From: Wyeomyia smithii
Lineage: Eukaryota; Arthropoda; Insecta; Diptera; Culicidae
DNA: 64,000 nt
Direction: 5' to 3'
Assembly: GCF_029784165.1 (NCBI RefSeq)
Contig: NC_073694.1
Coordinates: 50,563,674-50,627,673 of the forward strand
The notes beneath the pieces were generated by a model. It had not been told where the DNA came from and made no database searches. It worked only from the letters and a program-made list of their open reading frames with translations. Below, piece after piece: positions 46,240-57,764 of this stretch (the first letter of the stretch is position 1; each line of letters begins with the position of its first letter). A program made the position numbers and the translations under genes.

Positions 46240-46960
46240 GTGATCCAAATGGTCGAATATTATATACTACTCGACTCAGTTCGACGAAACGAGCATTTTC
46301 TGCATGTGTGCATGTATTGGTGTATATATTTGTGTGTGGGTGTGTACGTGTGTGGATGTTTTCCAGAAATCGAAAGCTGCAAAATCGGGTTTCAAAGTGA
46401 AATATGGAGTTTACTCCCGGCTTTCGAGCCCGGGATAATGTTCCTGAAAAACATTGGGTAATGGTTGCCCCTTAAAGGTTGTTTCCAGAAATCGGAAGCT
46501 ACTATGTATCTAGAAATTTAAAATGGCGTCCTAAGTTGATTTCTGGCCTCTGGGTGTACCGCTTCCGCAATACTCATAATGGATGAAGTCGGCATCTTCG
46601 CCATCGAAATACCCGGATTAGGCAAAATTTCGCCATTTTAGGATGTACTCCGGTAACCAGAAGTAGTCATCTGGATTTTTGTGTGATGTATTTGAAACAT
46701 ATTTATTTCATTATATTCGCATATGTATGTTTTAATGTATGCTCATGTGTGTGTGTGTGAATGTTGGGTTTTTAATTTTAATTTAATAATGGTATAGTAT
46801 TTAATAATGGTATAGTTGTGCTGAAACCAGCAGAAATTTTCAAGGAGTATTTTTTCTCTTAAATCGTGTAAATCTATTTTAACATATAATATGTTTGAAT
46901 GAGAAAGGCTGGGTCTCACCGCTAGGTGAACTAGTTAGGGTTTTTTAACTCTGCCTTTCG
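46240..46960. repeat. Interspersed repeat, also present inverted at 61320-61740
   Basis: The phrase 'agaagtagtcatctggat' followed by 'gaaacatatttattt', a GT-rich patch and 'cgtgtaaatctattttaac' occurs here on the plus strand and at 61320-61740 on the minus strand in the same order. Related text occurs at 4290-4560. No coding capacity is seen. The element type is unknown. Confidence 0.65.
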
Positions 46961-47324
46961 TAGGAAGCCCGGAAAAGCAATCACTTCCTTTAATGCTTTA
47001 AAAAAAAAGATTGCTTTATAAAATAGAATCCAATTTTATACTACTTGTACCGGAGGTCTGTTGAGAAGCTCGGTGGTTGTGTTAAATTCGCGGATCACGG
47101 CGTGATGAGACGGGTAGTAGCGTTGTACTGCTGAGTTGTCGTAGTCATGTGTCTGCTCCATGTATCCAAGTTTGCGATACTCATCGATGATGGCCTAATA
47201 CTGCTGATAAAACTCGAGATTGCAAAGTGAACGATTTTGGAGCTAGTAAAACCGGCGAATAGCTTGGCGTCGATTGTCGGTAAACCCGAAACCTTGTACA
47301 GATCTAAGAATATTTCGGTTTCAA

Positions 47325-48300
47325 TGCAAACATCCACGGAATTGGTTCTACGTGGATGACTGCTTGATGGGTGCTAAACGCGAAAACACAGATGAAATTC
47401 TTGCAGTGTTCAATAGTTCTCACCCTAGACTGCAGTTCACAATCGAAATGGAAGCAGAAGGGAAGCTGAAGTTTTTAGACACTATCCTACGAAAAAGCGA
47501 TGGAAAGATATCGACTGAATGGCTCCCCAAAGATCCAGACGGTAGGTATCTGGACTTCAAATCGGACAGCCCTTTCTGTCACAAGAAAAACACAGTGATA
47601 GCTGTAGTAGATAGAGCTCTAAAACTAACCGATGCTGACCTAAGACAGAAAGCTTTAGAAGTTGTCAAAAACATAATGAATAAAAATAATTATCCTGTTT
47701 TCTTTGTAAAAAATGTTATAAAGCAAAGATTGCATAAAATGTACAACAGTCTGGAAAAACCAAATGTAATTAAGAATGAACGCTTTGTCACTATATCGTA
47801 CATAACAGGCTTAGGAGAAAAACTAGCTAGGTACCTAAAACAATTTGGGATTGATGTTGCTTATAGGCCACTTGACAAAATTAAAAACATATTGTTCACA
47901 AAAACTAAAGACAAAATTCCAAAAGACAAAAACACAAACGTGGTATATGAGATTACCTGTGGTCAATGTAACAAATCATATATCGGAGAAACGAGCCAGT
48001 TTTTGTATAAGAGATTGGAACAACACAAATATAGCCCAACATTCTTTAGAAACAGGGCATAAGTTTGATTTCGACAAAACTAAAATTAAAGAAAAGGTAT
48101 CTAAGCACAATACAAGACTAATAGCTGAAACATTTCATATTAAAGTTAGAGGAGATGATAACGTTGTTAACAAACAAAAAGACTCTATAATTTTCAAAGC
48201 TGCATACAACCCTATAATTTGCAAACTAAAAACAGGAAAGGGAAGAAAATTAGATAAACCAAAACAAAGCAGTAGTTGTGGTGTGTACAGTAAGTCGTAA
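47325..48300 (+). pseudogene. Penelope-like element, RT C-terminal part plus GIY-YIG endonuclease
   Basis: The frame opens with the RT catalytic block FYVDDCLMG, continues through LKFLDTIL and the thumb region, and reaches a GIY-YIG-type endonuclease with VYEITCGQCNKSYIGETSQFLYKRLEQHK, including the CxxC insert typical of Penelope-like elements. A frameshift near 48035 moves the remainder (SLETGHKFDFDKTKI and on) into another frame, ending at 48300. The 5' half is missing. Penelope-like elements use this RT and endonuclease for target-primed insertion. This copy is broken and followed by a pLTR-like tail with a ribozyme motif. Confidence 0.85.
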
Positions 48301-48425
48301 AGTTTGTATGTTTGAATGTTGTGTTTTTTGTTCTGAATGTATTATTAAATAAAGTTAATTTTAGAGTCCGCTGATGATGAGTGAAAGCCAGTAGTAACTC
48401 GAAACGTACGGACAAACTGGCAAAT
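48301..48425 (+). mobile_element. pLTR-like tail of the Penelope-like element
   Basis: It follows the endonuclease stop directly, contains AATAAA near 48347 ('taaataaag') and ends just after the hammerhead motif. Position and content match the 3' pLTR of Penelope-like elements. Confidence 0.55.
48365..48414 (+). ncRNA. Hammerhead ribozyme, plus strand, minimal stem III type
   Basis: GTCCG (48366-48370) precedes CTGATGA (48371-48377). Stem II pairs GAGT with ACTC, GAAAC is at 48401-48405, and the segment ends GTA then CGGAC (48409-48413), which pairs with GTCCG. The GTA just before CGGAC is the expected cleavage site. The very short stem III (ACGT) matches the minimal hammerheads described in Penelope-like elements, which work as dimers. 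Confidence 0.75.
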
Positions 48426-48586
48426 GTAGTTTAATTTATTTACTCCGCCGAAAACTGTCGATCACAAGAAGCAATCAAATGGAATTGGTTCTGTCGAAGG
48501 ACGTATCTGCTGATTCCACGCTGAGTGGTATGTCGAAGTGTCAACCGTCAACTTCGGTACAACAAGGAATTTGGGTATTGAGAAGA

Positions 48587-48745
48587 GGTTATGTTTCCAT
48601 TTAATTCTACTACAAAAAATCGAATACCCATTAATCGAATACCGTCCGCAGATACGTATTTCGGCTGCTACATGCAACCATCATCAGTGCTTATGTGGAG
48701 TGTTATTCGATTTTTTGTAGTAGAATTAAATGGAAACATAACCTA
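48587..48745. repeat. Inverted repeat with about 40-bp arms around a ribozyme-like core
   Basis: The left arm ('ggttatgtttccatttaatt' and on, 48587-48626) and right arm (48706-48745) are reverse complements with almost no mismatch. The intervening 80 bp contains a hammerhead-like core on the minus strand. The structure may be two inverted Penelope-like pLTR ends. Confidence 0.85.
48640..48700 (-). ncRNA. Hammerhead-like motif, minus strand
   Basis: On the minus strand CTGATGA (48687-48681), a stem II with GGTTG and CAGCC, and GAAA (48662-48659) followed by TACGTATC and CGGAC occur in hammerhead order. Stem I pairing is short, so it could be degenerate. Its presence next to a plus-strand Penelope-like tail suggests an inverted second copy. 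Confidence 0.5.
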
Positions 48746-49720
48746 TTCTCAATATTCAATTCCATTCTACTAAGACGCTCAAAAAGAAATTTATTTGAAA
48801 TTTATTTAGGGAATTCGGGGTTAGAGAAGTACTTAAAAGAAAGCTTGGAGTATCCTGGACTATCCAGGACTTCCCGAGCAATGCGTTCGACACCGTTTCT
48901 ATTTGTGTCCAGCGGAAATGCAATTGATCGATTCGACAACCGTAGCAGATGCAAATGTGATGTGAGGATCTCTTGATGGACTGGGAGTGATAAATTTCGA
49001 TGGATTGAGACTGACAGACTTGAGGTTTAACTCAGCTTAACTTGACTGACTGCACAATGGATCAATCACTATCAATGGTTGCCACTTAGTGATTGATCCA
49101 AAGTAGTAAAATCGAACAATGGAACCATAAAACTGGGTAAGACCAACCATTCTCATTGTACAAGTTTTAGTGACTCAATACTTAAATGTTCAATAACAGT
49201 GTCGGGAACATCCTTCCAATCAGGTGGAAAGTGCGAAGAGGGAACCTTTGCTGATTTGATGTGCATCTCCACAAAAGTCACAGGAAAGGAATTTTTCGTT
49301 TGCACTGAAAGCCACTTTGGATCAGAATTCACCTTGATAAGTGATGCGATCATGCACATGTTTCTATTTTGCTATACAAAATATTAGTCTACACGACATG
49401 AATTCGATTAACACCGACATACCATAAGAAGGCTGTTGGGACCACGCACAAATTGCTGGAATTTACTTGATTAAAATACAATAGTGTGATATTCTCATTT
49501 TTAGAATTGAATGAAACGGAAATATTCAACGATGTAACGTTGTAAGACCTACACACAAGTGATTGGTTCGTGTAGTAAGTATTAAATTTCGGTATATTTT
49601 TAGTAGACTGATGACTACCACTTCCTCTCTGATGGCTTGAGAAAGAGTGTTCAAAAGTAATATTTAAACCAATCCTAACTGGAGTAGGTGACAGTCATCA
49701 TTGCTGGCCACGCCCATCTT
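48746..49720. other. Unassigned sequence with one perfect 12-bp hairpin
   Basis: No gene recognised. A perfect hairpin (GGATCAATCACT at 49059-49070 and its complement at 49088-49099, 17-nt loop) is present. No function is inferred. Confidence 0.45.
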
Positions 49721-49721
49721 T

Positions 49722-49934
49722 TTTTTTCTCTGTGGACTCATCACTGCGACCAGATATTAGATCTATTGTGAGCCCATCTTTATCATAACTCTGGGATTTT
49801 TGGAAGGCTGTTGATGATGTAGTACATACTGGACACTCAGTGACACTCCCGTAAGTATTACGGAATTGGAGTAGGAGATTGCCCCACGGGGAGGCAGACC
49901 CTTTGAAATCTTGGAAATTCAACACAATTGTCAA
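49722..49934 (-). mobile_element. 3' end of an unidentified non-LTR element, with poly(A)
   Basis: Minus-strand open sequence contains RNTYGSVTECPVCTTSS, a short Cys pair like those in the tails of LINE ORF2 proteins, and ends 'cgcagtgatgagtccacag' followed by an A-run. The terminus matches 38568-38640. The clade is not determined. Confidence 0.45.
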
Positions 49935-50019
49935 AAATCGTGCCTGAGAGAATTATTCAAAAGCTAGAATATTATAAACAGAGATGAAAAGATAAACTAT
50001 AACCATTAACTCATCAGAT

Positions 50020-50215
50020 ATAGGCGGGAGGCCTATCGTAGTTGGTAACATCTCCGCCAACCACGCTGGAGGCCTGGGTTCGAATCCCAACGCCGACATA
50101 GGTGTCGATGATTGTGGGGTGGCGTGATCCACTCACAACCAATCCAACTGGTCTAAATTTATCCCTAGCCGGCACCGGGAGGTTTTCTGATAAAGTTTTA
50201 TTCAAAATTCCAAAG
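50020..50215 (+). mobile_element. tRNA-derived SINE, family 2, plus-strand copy
   Basis: The head 'cgtagttggtaacatctccg', B-box GGTTCGAATCCCAACGCC and body ('gacataggtgtcgatg', 'ggtggcgtgatccactcac', 'caccgggaggttttctga') match the minus-strand copy at 29617-29885. It lies about 120 bp upstream of a mariner. Confidence 0.75.
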
Positions 50216-50339
50216 CAGACATTGCTAGACGATGCACAATCCTTCGAGAGATGGCTCTTTCGCAGGCAATTCCGGCACGGTTGATGATGGAGGACTTCCT
50301 TCTCGTTTTCAACAGAAAGCTTCGAAAGCGCACTGGCGA

Positions 50340-51340
50340 AACTACGCATGCAGCATCAATCATATTAACATATTAACATGAGTCAGCAGAATATATTTGA
50401 CAGCTCTGTCAGTCGAACTCTAGTCGTGATGGCAAAAACAGTGAAGCTACTCCGTTCAGAAGTGTGCGCGTTCAAAGAACGGTACCCCGTCTCGTCGAAA
50501 AAGGACATTGTGCGGCAGCTCCTGGGCACCGGATACGCCCGTTCCGGCATTTACAATATCTTGGCACTATTGGACAATAATCAGAGCATTGAAAGAAAGC
50601 CCGATTCCGGACGGCCGACGACCCTAACGACAAGAAGCTTCAAAGGATACTGAAGAGGAAGACCGAGGGAAAAGTGGCTACATCGCTGTGTGCGCTCGGC
50701 CAGGAGGTCGGTGCAACAGGCTAAACAGTGAAAAAATACCTGACGAACATGAACATACATGTCAAGAAGCAGCAGTCCCGTTCACTAGTCTCGGAGCTGC
50801 AGGCAATGACGCAGCGGCAGCACCTGAATAAGATGGTCAAGTCGATTTTCCTGGCAAATCACGACGTGGCGGCGGTGATGAACGCCGAGACCTGTCTCAC
50901 CCTGGATGGCAACGACTAGCAGGCCATTTCGTATTTTACCTCCCCCACGAAGGAAGTAGGCTCCGAGGTAAAGTTTATTTCACACACCAAGTTTCCCAAG
51001 AAGGTGCTGCTGTGGCTGACAATCAGCGAAAAAAGGATGTCAAAGTTGCTCTTCTCTCGCTCCGGACTGGCCGTGGACGGGGAGTTTATAGTACGAAGTG
51101 CCTGCCGAAACGTGCGTCGTTCATCAAGAAATACCAAAAGGCTGCAGACGCGGTGTTTTGGCCGGATATGGCGTCGGCCCACTACTCAAAGCGATAGCTG
51201 GAGGAGATGGAGCTGCTGAATATCGATATGGTACCCAAGTTGGCGGACCCACCCAACATCCCCAAGTTGCGTCCCATCGAGGATATCTGGCCAAGCCTGA
51301 AGCGTAAGATCTACTCCAACTGGCGCGAAAACTGAGTAGG
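50340..51340 (+). pseudogene. DD37E mariner-type transposase, near full length, inactivated (copy 1)
   Basis: The reading path starts near 50431 (MAKTVKLLRSEVCAFKERY) and includes an HTH region (SGIYNILALLDNNQSIERKP), a linker, and the catalytic domain. FWPDMASAHYSK and KLRPIEDIWPSLK are separated by 37 residues, defining DD37E. Breaks include a frameshift near 50635, a stop at about 50722, a TAG at about 50918, and a TAG in place of a sense codon at about 51195. The first catalytic block, normally DDETY, reads NAETC, so a key Asp is lost. Leader sequence upstream to 50340 is shared with the second copy at 57600. Terminal inverted repeats were not identified. Confidence 0.85.
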
Positions 51341-52329
51341 ATTGGTTAATATAACGACGAAAGAATTAAATACTACAAGGTATACAGCCCTAGGGTTATA
51401 TGAAATGGTGACGTGGGACTAAACACTGTAATTTAGGGATTTTTTGTTACAAAACATACATAGTCTGCAGACAGAATCAATGTGTTTGCTCAGCGAAAGT
51501 AAGTATTTTTATTTTCAGCCTCCACTGGAAATAAATTTTTGAAATATATTCAACAACACTCGAAAGAATACCGTTTATATCTGACGATACTATGCCTGTA
51601 GTATTTTTTGTGCAAACAACATGTATTTGACAAGGCACAAGCATATCGCGCTTGTTGAATAAGCACCAAGAATTTCTCGTAATGCGTCAAAGTCAAAATT
51701 AACTCTATATCCTCAAAAACCAAATCCAATAATATTTACGTTATCATAATGAATGGTTTTGTCTTATTTAAATCTGATTAAATCTGATTAAATCAAATCT
51801 ATAATATGGATCTTACTTTCAAAATAATATGGAAGCCCTTACATAGGTTTATTGATTGGCAAACATAAGAAGATATTTTAAACAAAATTATTAACAAGTT
51901 CCAGCAAAAAAACGTAGCAATTCACAATTACATTTTTGTTTTTTGCTTGACAATTTTTTTCATTTGCCTACAACTGCATTCGCTGTATTACGAAGACAGC
52001 TAATATACGTTTATTGTGGCAAAGCTTAGAATAATAATATATCATCTAGCAATTTTGAAATGTAGAAAGAGAATATGAATGAATCTTAGTAAATAAACAA
52101 AAAATTCACAAGCATTCGCAGGCTCTTACTCTTCTATAAATGTATATATTTAGAAATTTACTCTTTCGATACTTTCCGGTCATGATTATCCAGTAAATAT
52201 CGAAGGTAAAATTAAATAAATATCCGTTGCAAGAATTTACAATTCTTGTTGAGTGATTTATGGTAATCATATTTATGAGATGAACTTTCAATCACCATCA
52301 ACAGCAGCATTGCAGTTTTTCCTCGATTA
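51341..52329. other. Unassigned AT-rich sequence
   Basis: No gene seen. A 13-bp duplication 'aatctgattaaat' occurs near 51770. Confidence 0.45.
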
Positions 52330-52446
52330 GCACACGAATAGAAATGTACAAACAAAAGTGTACCATTGCAATACGAATAGTACCGCTGCAGTACGAATAG
52401 AAGTGTACCGCTGAAATATACGAATAGAAGAGTACCGTTGCAATCA
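52330..52446 (+). repeat. Short minisatellite, unit 20-28 bp, about 4 copies
   Basis: Units begin 'acgaatag' and include 'gtaccgctgcaat' with changes in length (at about 52335, 52373, 52395 and 52422). Confidence 0.75.
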
Positions 52447-53254
52447 TAGACGACGAGAGACCTGCGGTTCATTACTCCACTGATACTGTTGCTTTTACCG
52501 GCATGTTTTCTTCCAAGACATCAGTTTTTATTAGGTTCTGGAAGCAGATTTAGAAATTGTTCTAGAATGGGGGTTGTTTCAAACTTTTTGGAAAACGTTT
52601 ACCTTCGTGACATCATATTAGTCTAAGCTCATGGAACCAAAAACAAATTGACCTGTTGGGGCGGGAAGACTCTGTCAATTTTTATTCCGATATTGATACA
52701 GAGAATATCACAGGAAACGGATGGTGTCCATTCACGTCGTCTGTGCTAGGGATGCTCGCATGTAATTGGTTCATTATTCGCGTAAATTTGTTATTGAAAC
52801 TTTTCATCAATTTTACCGCTTAGCAATGAAATTAGAGTGATAACTAGCATATTACAAAATTGTTATACATTTTATCTATCCAACAACATATTGGTTATTG
52901 TTATCCATCATGTGCTTATGCTGTTATTAACGTTTGAAATCTGACGCAACATTTGCAAGTTTCATTTCCAATTTCACAGAATACATCCCAGTATAGTAAA
53001 CAAAGACGTAGTCCCACGTCAAAAACAAGCTCACACGCATGTCTTCGTCCGTCATGGCGAATGTTCCGGCTAACTGCCGGAAGGCCGCACGGAAGGACGT
53101 AAAAAATTTTTTTGAGGAAGTTAACATGATTCCAATTTATCAAACTGAATTATCTGTCTAAGTTATTTTTTTATCACCATCAGAAAAAAGTCCAAAACGC
53201 ATACTTTATGGGTACAAAGGATGATGATCGGAGCATGTGACGCATTACCGGAAT
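52447..53254. other. Unassigned sequence
   Basis: A 66-codon minus-strand frame (52927-53127) has an even composition but no motif I can name. It might be part of the neighbouring BEL/Pao relic or chance. Confidence 0.35.
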
Positions 53255-53660
53255 TGGACTTAATTGGATCCGTTCAATGGAACATTCAGCTTTTTTTGAA
53301 CAGTTAGCAGTGATTTCGATGGGCTGGAAGGATTGCAGTACACAAACTGCATGAGAGCTGTGAGGGCCTTGACTGTGGTCGTTGCTTGATCCCAACCTCG
53401 TCTTGCTGTCGGATCTGCTCGAGTACTAAACATACAGATGAGTAGAAAGTCCCAGAGTTCCGTACGCTCACCTAATTGATACTTTACCATTTCCCTCAAA
53501 TTTCTCCAACATACTATGTAGTTCCATTGCTGACTCCTCTCTGGGAGTGGAGTCAAAGAGTGTGTTGCGATTGCTTCAGACGAGTAGTGCTCTGGTAATG
53601 GTCCAGTATAAGATTCCAAGCCACTGCACTGGTTGCTTTAATTGTAATCGACTAGATAAG
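53255..53660 (-). pseudogene. BEL/Pao-type gag fragment (DUF1759-like)
   Basis: On the minus strand, in two frames, a stretch reading EESAMELHSMLEKFEGNGKV is followed by ELWDFLLICMFSTRADPTARRGWDQATTTVKALTALMQFV. This matches the pattern of the DUF1759 gag domain of BEL/Pao LTR retrotransposons (usual core KLDPATRREWE). Frame changes and the lack of LTRs or pol nearby make it an isolated fossil. Confidence 0.65.
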
Positions 53661-54676
53661 ATAAAGAGCTCCACAAATTTAAAACAAAAATTTTTAATTT
53701 AAACAGTCAAAATATTCTAAAAATTTCAAGGGTGAAAACAAGTTTCGCAACGTGTCAAAATCACGTTATACGTAAGTAAACCAGCCACAGATCGCTACAC
53801 GAATCGTAGTTTCTCACTAATAGTTCCACAATATATCACCATAATATCTCTTACTGTGTAGAAAATGTAATAGTTACCCAATAACAACGACTTAGTCCAA
53901 GATAGAAACGAAATTAATAAGAAACAATAATCCTCCCATAAAAGCTCCCATAAACATTCAACTCCCCTTATGCCCAGAGTTACGATATTGAAATGGTCGT
54001 AGAAAGTCTGAACTGGGAAAACATATTTTTCCTCTAAATGAAGTAATCATGTTTGAATTCCGGAATTTCCTAGATACACTGCTAAATTATCAGTCGTCAT
54101 AGTATAACGAGCCCATTAAGCTGGTCGATTGATAAATCGAACTCCAAAAATGTATGCAAATTAGGTACCTAGTTCTAGTTTTAGCACGCATGTCCATGTT
54201 GAAGAGAAAAACAGGCGGCTTATTCAACCGTCTGTAAGATCCAAGCGAAATTTTCAGACTCCGATGACACATGTAATGCCCAGAATCGGATTTCACTCCA
54301 TGCCGAGGATATTTGCATAACAACAGGTATTCGTTCGGTTGGAGGATGTTTTCAGGAGATTAAAGCTCGAATCGAAACCATCAATCAGCTGGACTTACAG
54401 AACCGCCAGACGCACCACACCCGCTTCGTACGAGCGTAACAGCTAGATCTGGCAACGTTTTTGCGCATTACATCTCTCAGCCTCTGATAAGAAAGCGTGT
54501 CCTCGAGATATATGTATGAAGTCGTTTCTCGTGAAGTAACATTTATGTAGAATACTAACGCTAGTTGCTTCGTAATCACATTAGCAGAATATCTCCAGTA
54601 GCTCGGAATAGCTCATAAAGAGCGGATCTCAACAGTCGGCAGATATCGAAGTGTGTTTTTTTTTCATTCCTCTAAA
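53661..54676. other. 5' flank of paralogue B, nothing recognised
   Basis: No gene or repeat is recognised. The promoter of the downstream gene probably lies in the last few hundred bases. A TATA-like 'cataaag' at about 54613 and an initiator-like 'caacagtc' at about 54629 are too close together to be convincing. Confidence 0.35.
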
Positions 54677-55697
54677 ATGTTGACGGTGTGGCGCAAGTCC
54701 TCGCTGCCACTAGGCAGATTGATGATAATCATTTTTCTTTCCGTCTTGGACGCTTGTCATTTATGCCGGGCGATCGAGGGTAAGTCAGAACACAGTTAAT
54801 CCCCATCTCGAGCCGTAAGCCTTTGCGATCTTCATTTACGTTTGGTTGTTTATTTTTTTGCTGTTTTTGGGGCTTACTCAACATTGCTACTTATACCGGC
54901 TTTAAGTGCCAACGAACTGCGTTCAGCACACGGACATTACTGGGACATTCGATCAGTACTACGAGTTGGACAAAATCGGAAATCGACGGTCGGATGCGGT
55001 TCCGGTGGATTTCTACATGTATATTGAAGTGAGAAACTTTCAGGAGGAAATAGCGATTCTGCTGTCTAGTCAAGATCGGTCCAACGAATATCCGGACTTT
55101 GCTCGTACATATGAAATTAGGATTGGCAACGTGTACACGGTGATATACCGAGAAACACTCAAAATGCAATCGTATCATACATCTAAGACGGGGCGGGCTC
55201 CAAATGGCCCCAAGGTAACGGAGAATCAGTGCGGATGTGGTGAATCACCTCCGGATTGTGTAGAGCCCAAATTGTTCCCAGGGAATAAATTCAAGATCCA
55301 CTTCCGATTGCTACGGGAAGGGAATATCACCATCACAATTGACGATAACGTCCAGAAACCGTTGCTGAACGTTTTTGATGATCACGGAGCGCTGGGTGTG
55401 CGGTACATCAGTTTTGCATCACGCTACAATGCGCATCCGATAACGTTTCATTTTGGTTGTGTTCCGGAACTGCCAACTACCGCCGGCCCGATGGCGGAAG
55501 CACTCACCGGTTGTCCGGTTTGTCCAAAACAGAAGTGTGAAGTGGTTGTGAAGGCATGTGCCGATAATAGCAAAGATGCTTCAGCAACGGACCCGGAAAA
55601 AGAGAAGTACTATTTTTATTTCCATATGTATTTGAGCAAAAACAAGGGAAAAGGTGTGCAGCCAGAGAGCAACATATTGGAGCAAATTCTTAACTAA
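54677..55697 (+). CDS. Secreted Methyltransf_FA-like protein, paralogue B
   Basis: Two exons (54677-54779 and 54907-55697, intron 127 bp, GTAAGT donor and TTTAAG acceptor) give 297 residues. A signal peptide covers about residues 1-32. The mature part starts IEVPTNCVQHTDITGTFDQYYELDKIG, closely parallel to IDIPGYCDHHTIITSQYEEYFEIDALG of paralogue A, and the intron splits the same codon position. The Methyltransf_FA-like region includes YEIRIGNVYTVIYRE, IDDNVQKPLLNV and YISFASR. Compared with A, about 30 extra residues containing CGCGESPPDC are inserted between the two halves of the domain. The C-terminal module CPVCPKQKCEVVVKAC and the YYFYFHMYLSKN tail are shared. Enzymatic function is unproven for the family. 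Its close match with A and co-orientation support tandem duplication. Confidence 0.82.
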
Positions 55698-56169
55698 TTC
55701 ATATTGATGATTTTGCTGACGGTTTTGTATTATTTGTTTCCAACGTATATTTTAAGTATCATTATAATTTGATATTTCATGTATAGTAATAAATGTTAGA
55801 AAAATTTATTAATAATAAACAAGTTCTATTACAAAAACAACTTTTTTTTCATATTCAACGAGCTATTCTACAAAAATCTAAACAAAGGTCCTATAAAACC
55901 CAGTTTCAAGCTGGACCTCACTAGATTCACTGATATTGAAGCAAACTTTCCGTGTGTAGTGTGGTTTTTACGAATGCAATATTGTTGGCGACGCAATCGT
56001 TATTCTCTACGCTTCATACTCTTCAGTTTTTATTCCACGAGTTGCTCGATTTTATCTTTCTTTGCTTTACTTTTCAGTACTAGCAGCCAAAGCATTTTTT
56101 TTGTTTCTCAGAACTATTTATCCATGATAATTTCCGTAGTTTTTAACAGCAATTCGAAGCATACCTGAA
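55698..56169. other. 3' flank of paralogue B
   Basis: It contains the likely transcript end (AATAAA at 55788) and no other recognised feature. Confidence 0.5.
55788..55793 (+). promoter_or_regulatory. Likely polyadenylation signal AATAAA for paralogue B
   Basis: A canonical AATAAA lies 91 bp after the stop codon in AT-rich sequence. A second one is at about 55814. Confidence 0.55.
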
Positions 56170-57570
56170 TCTAGTCTTGATAGAACAGTCAACTTTAACT
56201 TAAAAGAGTGTTAACAAAAAACAGAACAAAAAAACAGAAAAACAAAGCAAGTAGCGAAGAAATAGAGAAGTTTAAAACAAAATATAACAGAAACAAGATA
56301 ATAAATAAATCAGAAAACAAAAATTTTACAACAACGGAAATAGTAAACAAATAAACTCAAGGGATTGGAAACGCAGATAGCAAAAAAGAAAAAAAACCAG
56401 AACAAAAATAATAGAAAGAAAAGAAGAAATTCGAAAAATCCAGAAAAACAGAAAGACAAAAGTAAAGAAAAACAGCAAAATAAAACAATATAGGAAAATA
56501 GACAAGAAAGATAGGGAAAAATAAAATAAAACAGGAATACAGGATAGTAAAAATACAAAAATAGAGCAGCAAAGAAAGTACCGGAAAATAGAATTGAATA
56601 GAAAACCACATCAAGAATCTCATAAACAATAAAAATTTGGAAATAGAAAAGTATACAAAACATAGAACAGAAGACAGAGAAAATAGAAGAAAAAAAAACA
56701 AAATCACAAGCAGAAACACAGAGAAAAAAGAACAAAACTACAAAAAAGCTGATTCAGAAGTTAAAGTTAAAGAATAATTAGAAATAAAATTTAAAAGACA
56801 ACGATTAAGTAAAACAGAAGTACAGAAATAAAAAGTGCACAAACGAAAAAATTCAGAAATTGAGAATTGCAAATATTCAAAAATACAAAAATACAAAAAT
56901 ACAAAATGCACAAACAGAAATAATAAAAATACAGAAATAAAACAATATGAATAAATAGATACGAGAAATGTAGGAAAATAGAACAAATGAAGTATAGCAG
57001 AGATACCGAAATAGAGAAGTAAAGAAAGACGTAAATATGAAAAATATAGAAAAAAATTTAAAAAAAAGACATGCAAATATGTATCTAATATAATCACAAT
57101 CAACGAAAGCTGGTTTTATTTATAAGACAAAAAAATATAAAACAGAAGAACACAATTGAACCAAAAGATAAAAACATTGGGCAAATCAAAAAAACAGAGA
57201 AACAGGTAAACGAAATAGCAGATGAACCGAAAAATAATCGTATTGGATTTAAAATAAAAAAATATAGAAATAGATTAAAATACAGAAAATAAAACTAGGA
57301 AAACATCATTAATAGATGAAGTTAACTGAAAAAACTAATACACAGAAAAAAAGAATACAGAAAAACAGCAATGAAGGAAAACACCGAAGTACTGTAGTTC
57401 GTAATATCGGTAATAATATCGGGCAGTAATATCGGAAATAAGAAGTATTTTTGTACCTATATTGCAGAAATACAGGAGTAAAGGAACAACATAACTATAG
57501 AAATAGAGAAGTATAAAAATACAAATATACTGAAAAACAAACGCACAAATGTACGGATAACGTTTGCATT
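56170..57570 (+). repeat. A/G-rich low-complexity tract, 1.4 kb
   Basis: The plus strand is strongly enriched in A and G, built from irregular variants of 'acagaaataga' and 'aaatacaaaaat' (a near-perfect run at 56876-56906). The minus strand gives spurious hydrophobic open frames rich in Phe, Leu and Ser (56310-57103). Similar sequence occurs at 61020-61300. Confidence 0.8.
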
Positions 57571-57764
57571 AAAAAAACGGACAACAAATTTTTCATGGGT
57601 TTACCGTCACTCTCACAAACGAAACTACACATGCAGCATCACCCATGCAGCATCAATAGTAACCCATGAATCAGCGGAATAAAATGACAGTTCTATAAGC
57701 CGAACTCTAACCGTGATGGCAATAACAGTGAAGCTACATCGTTAAGAAGTTTGCATACGCGCAG

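Noticed and set aside
50020..50110. tRNA gene
   Set aside because: It has only promoter-box similarity. The copy at 29617 shares a non-tRNA body, which indicates a SINE.
52927..53127. 66-codon minus-strand frame as a host exon
   Set aside because: No motif, and its closeness to a BEL/Pao gag relic makes a fragment of that element or chance more likely.
56310..57103. Hydrophobic minus-strand frames that look like membrane proteins
   Set aside because: They are the complement of the A/G-rich tract, so the Phe/Leu/Ser richness is compositional.
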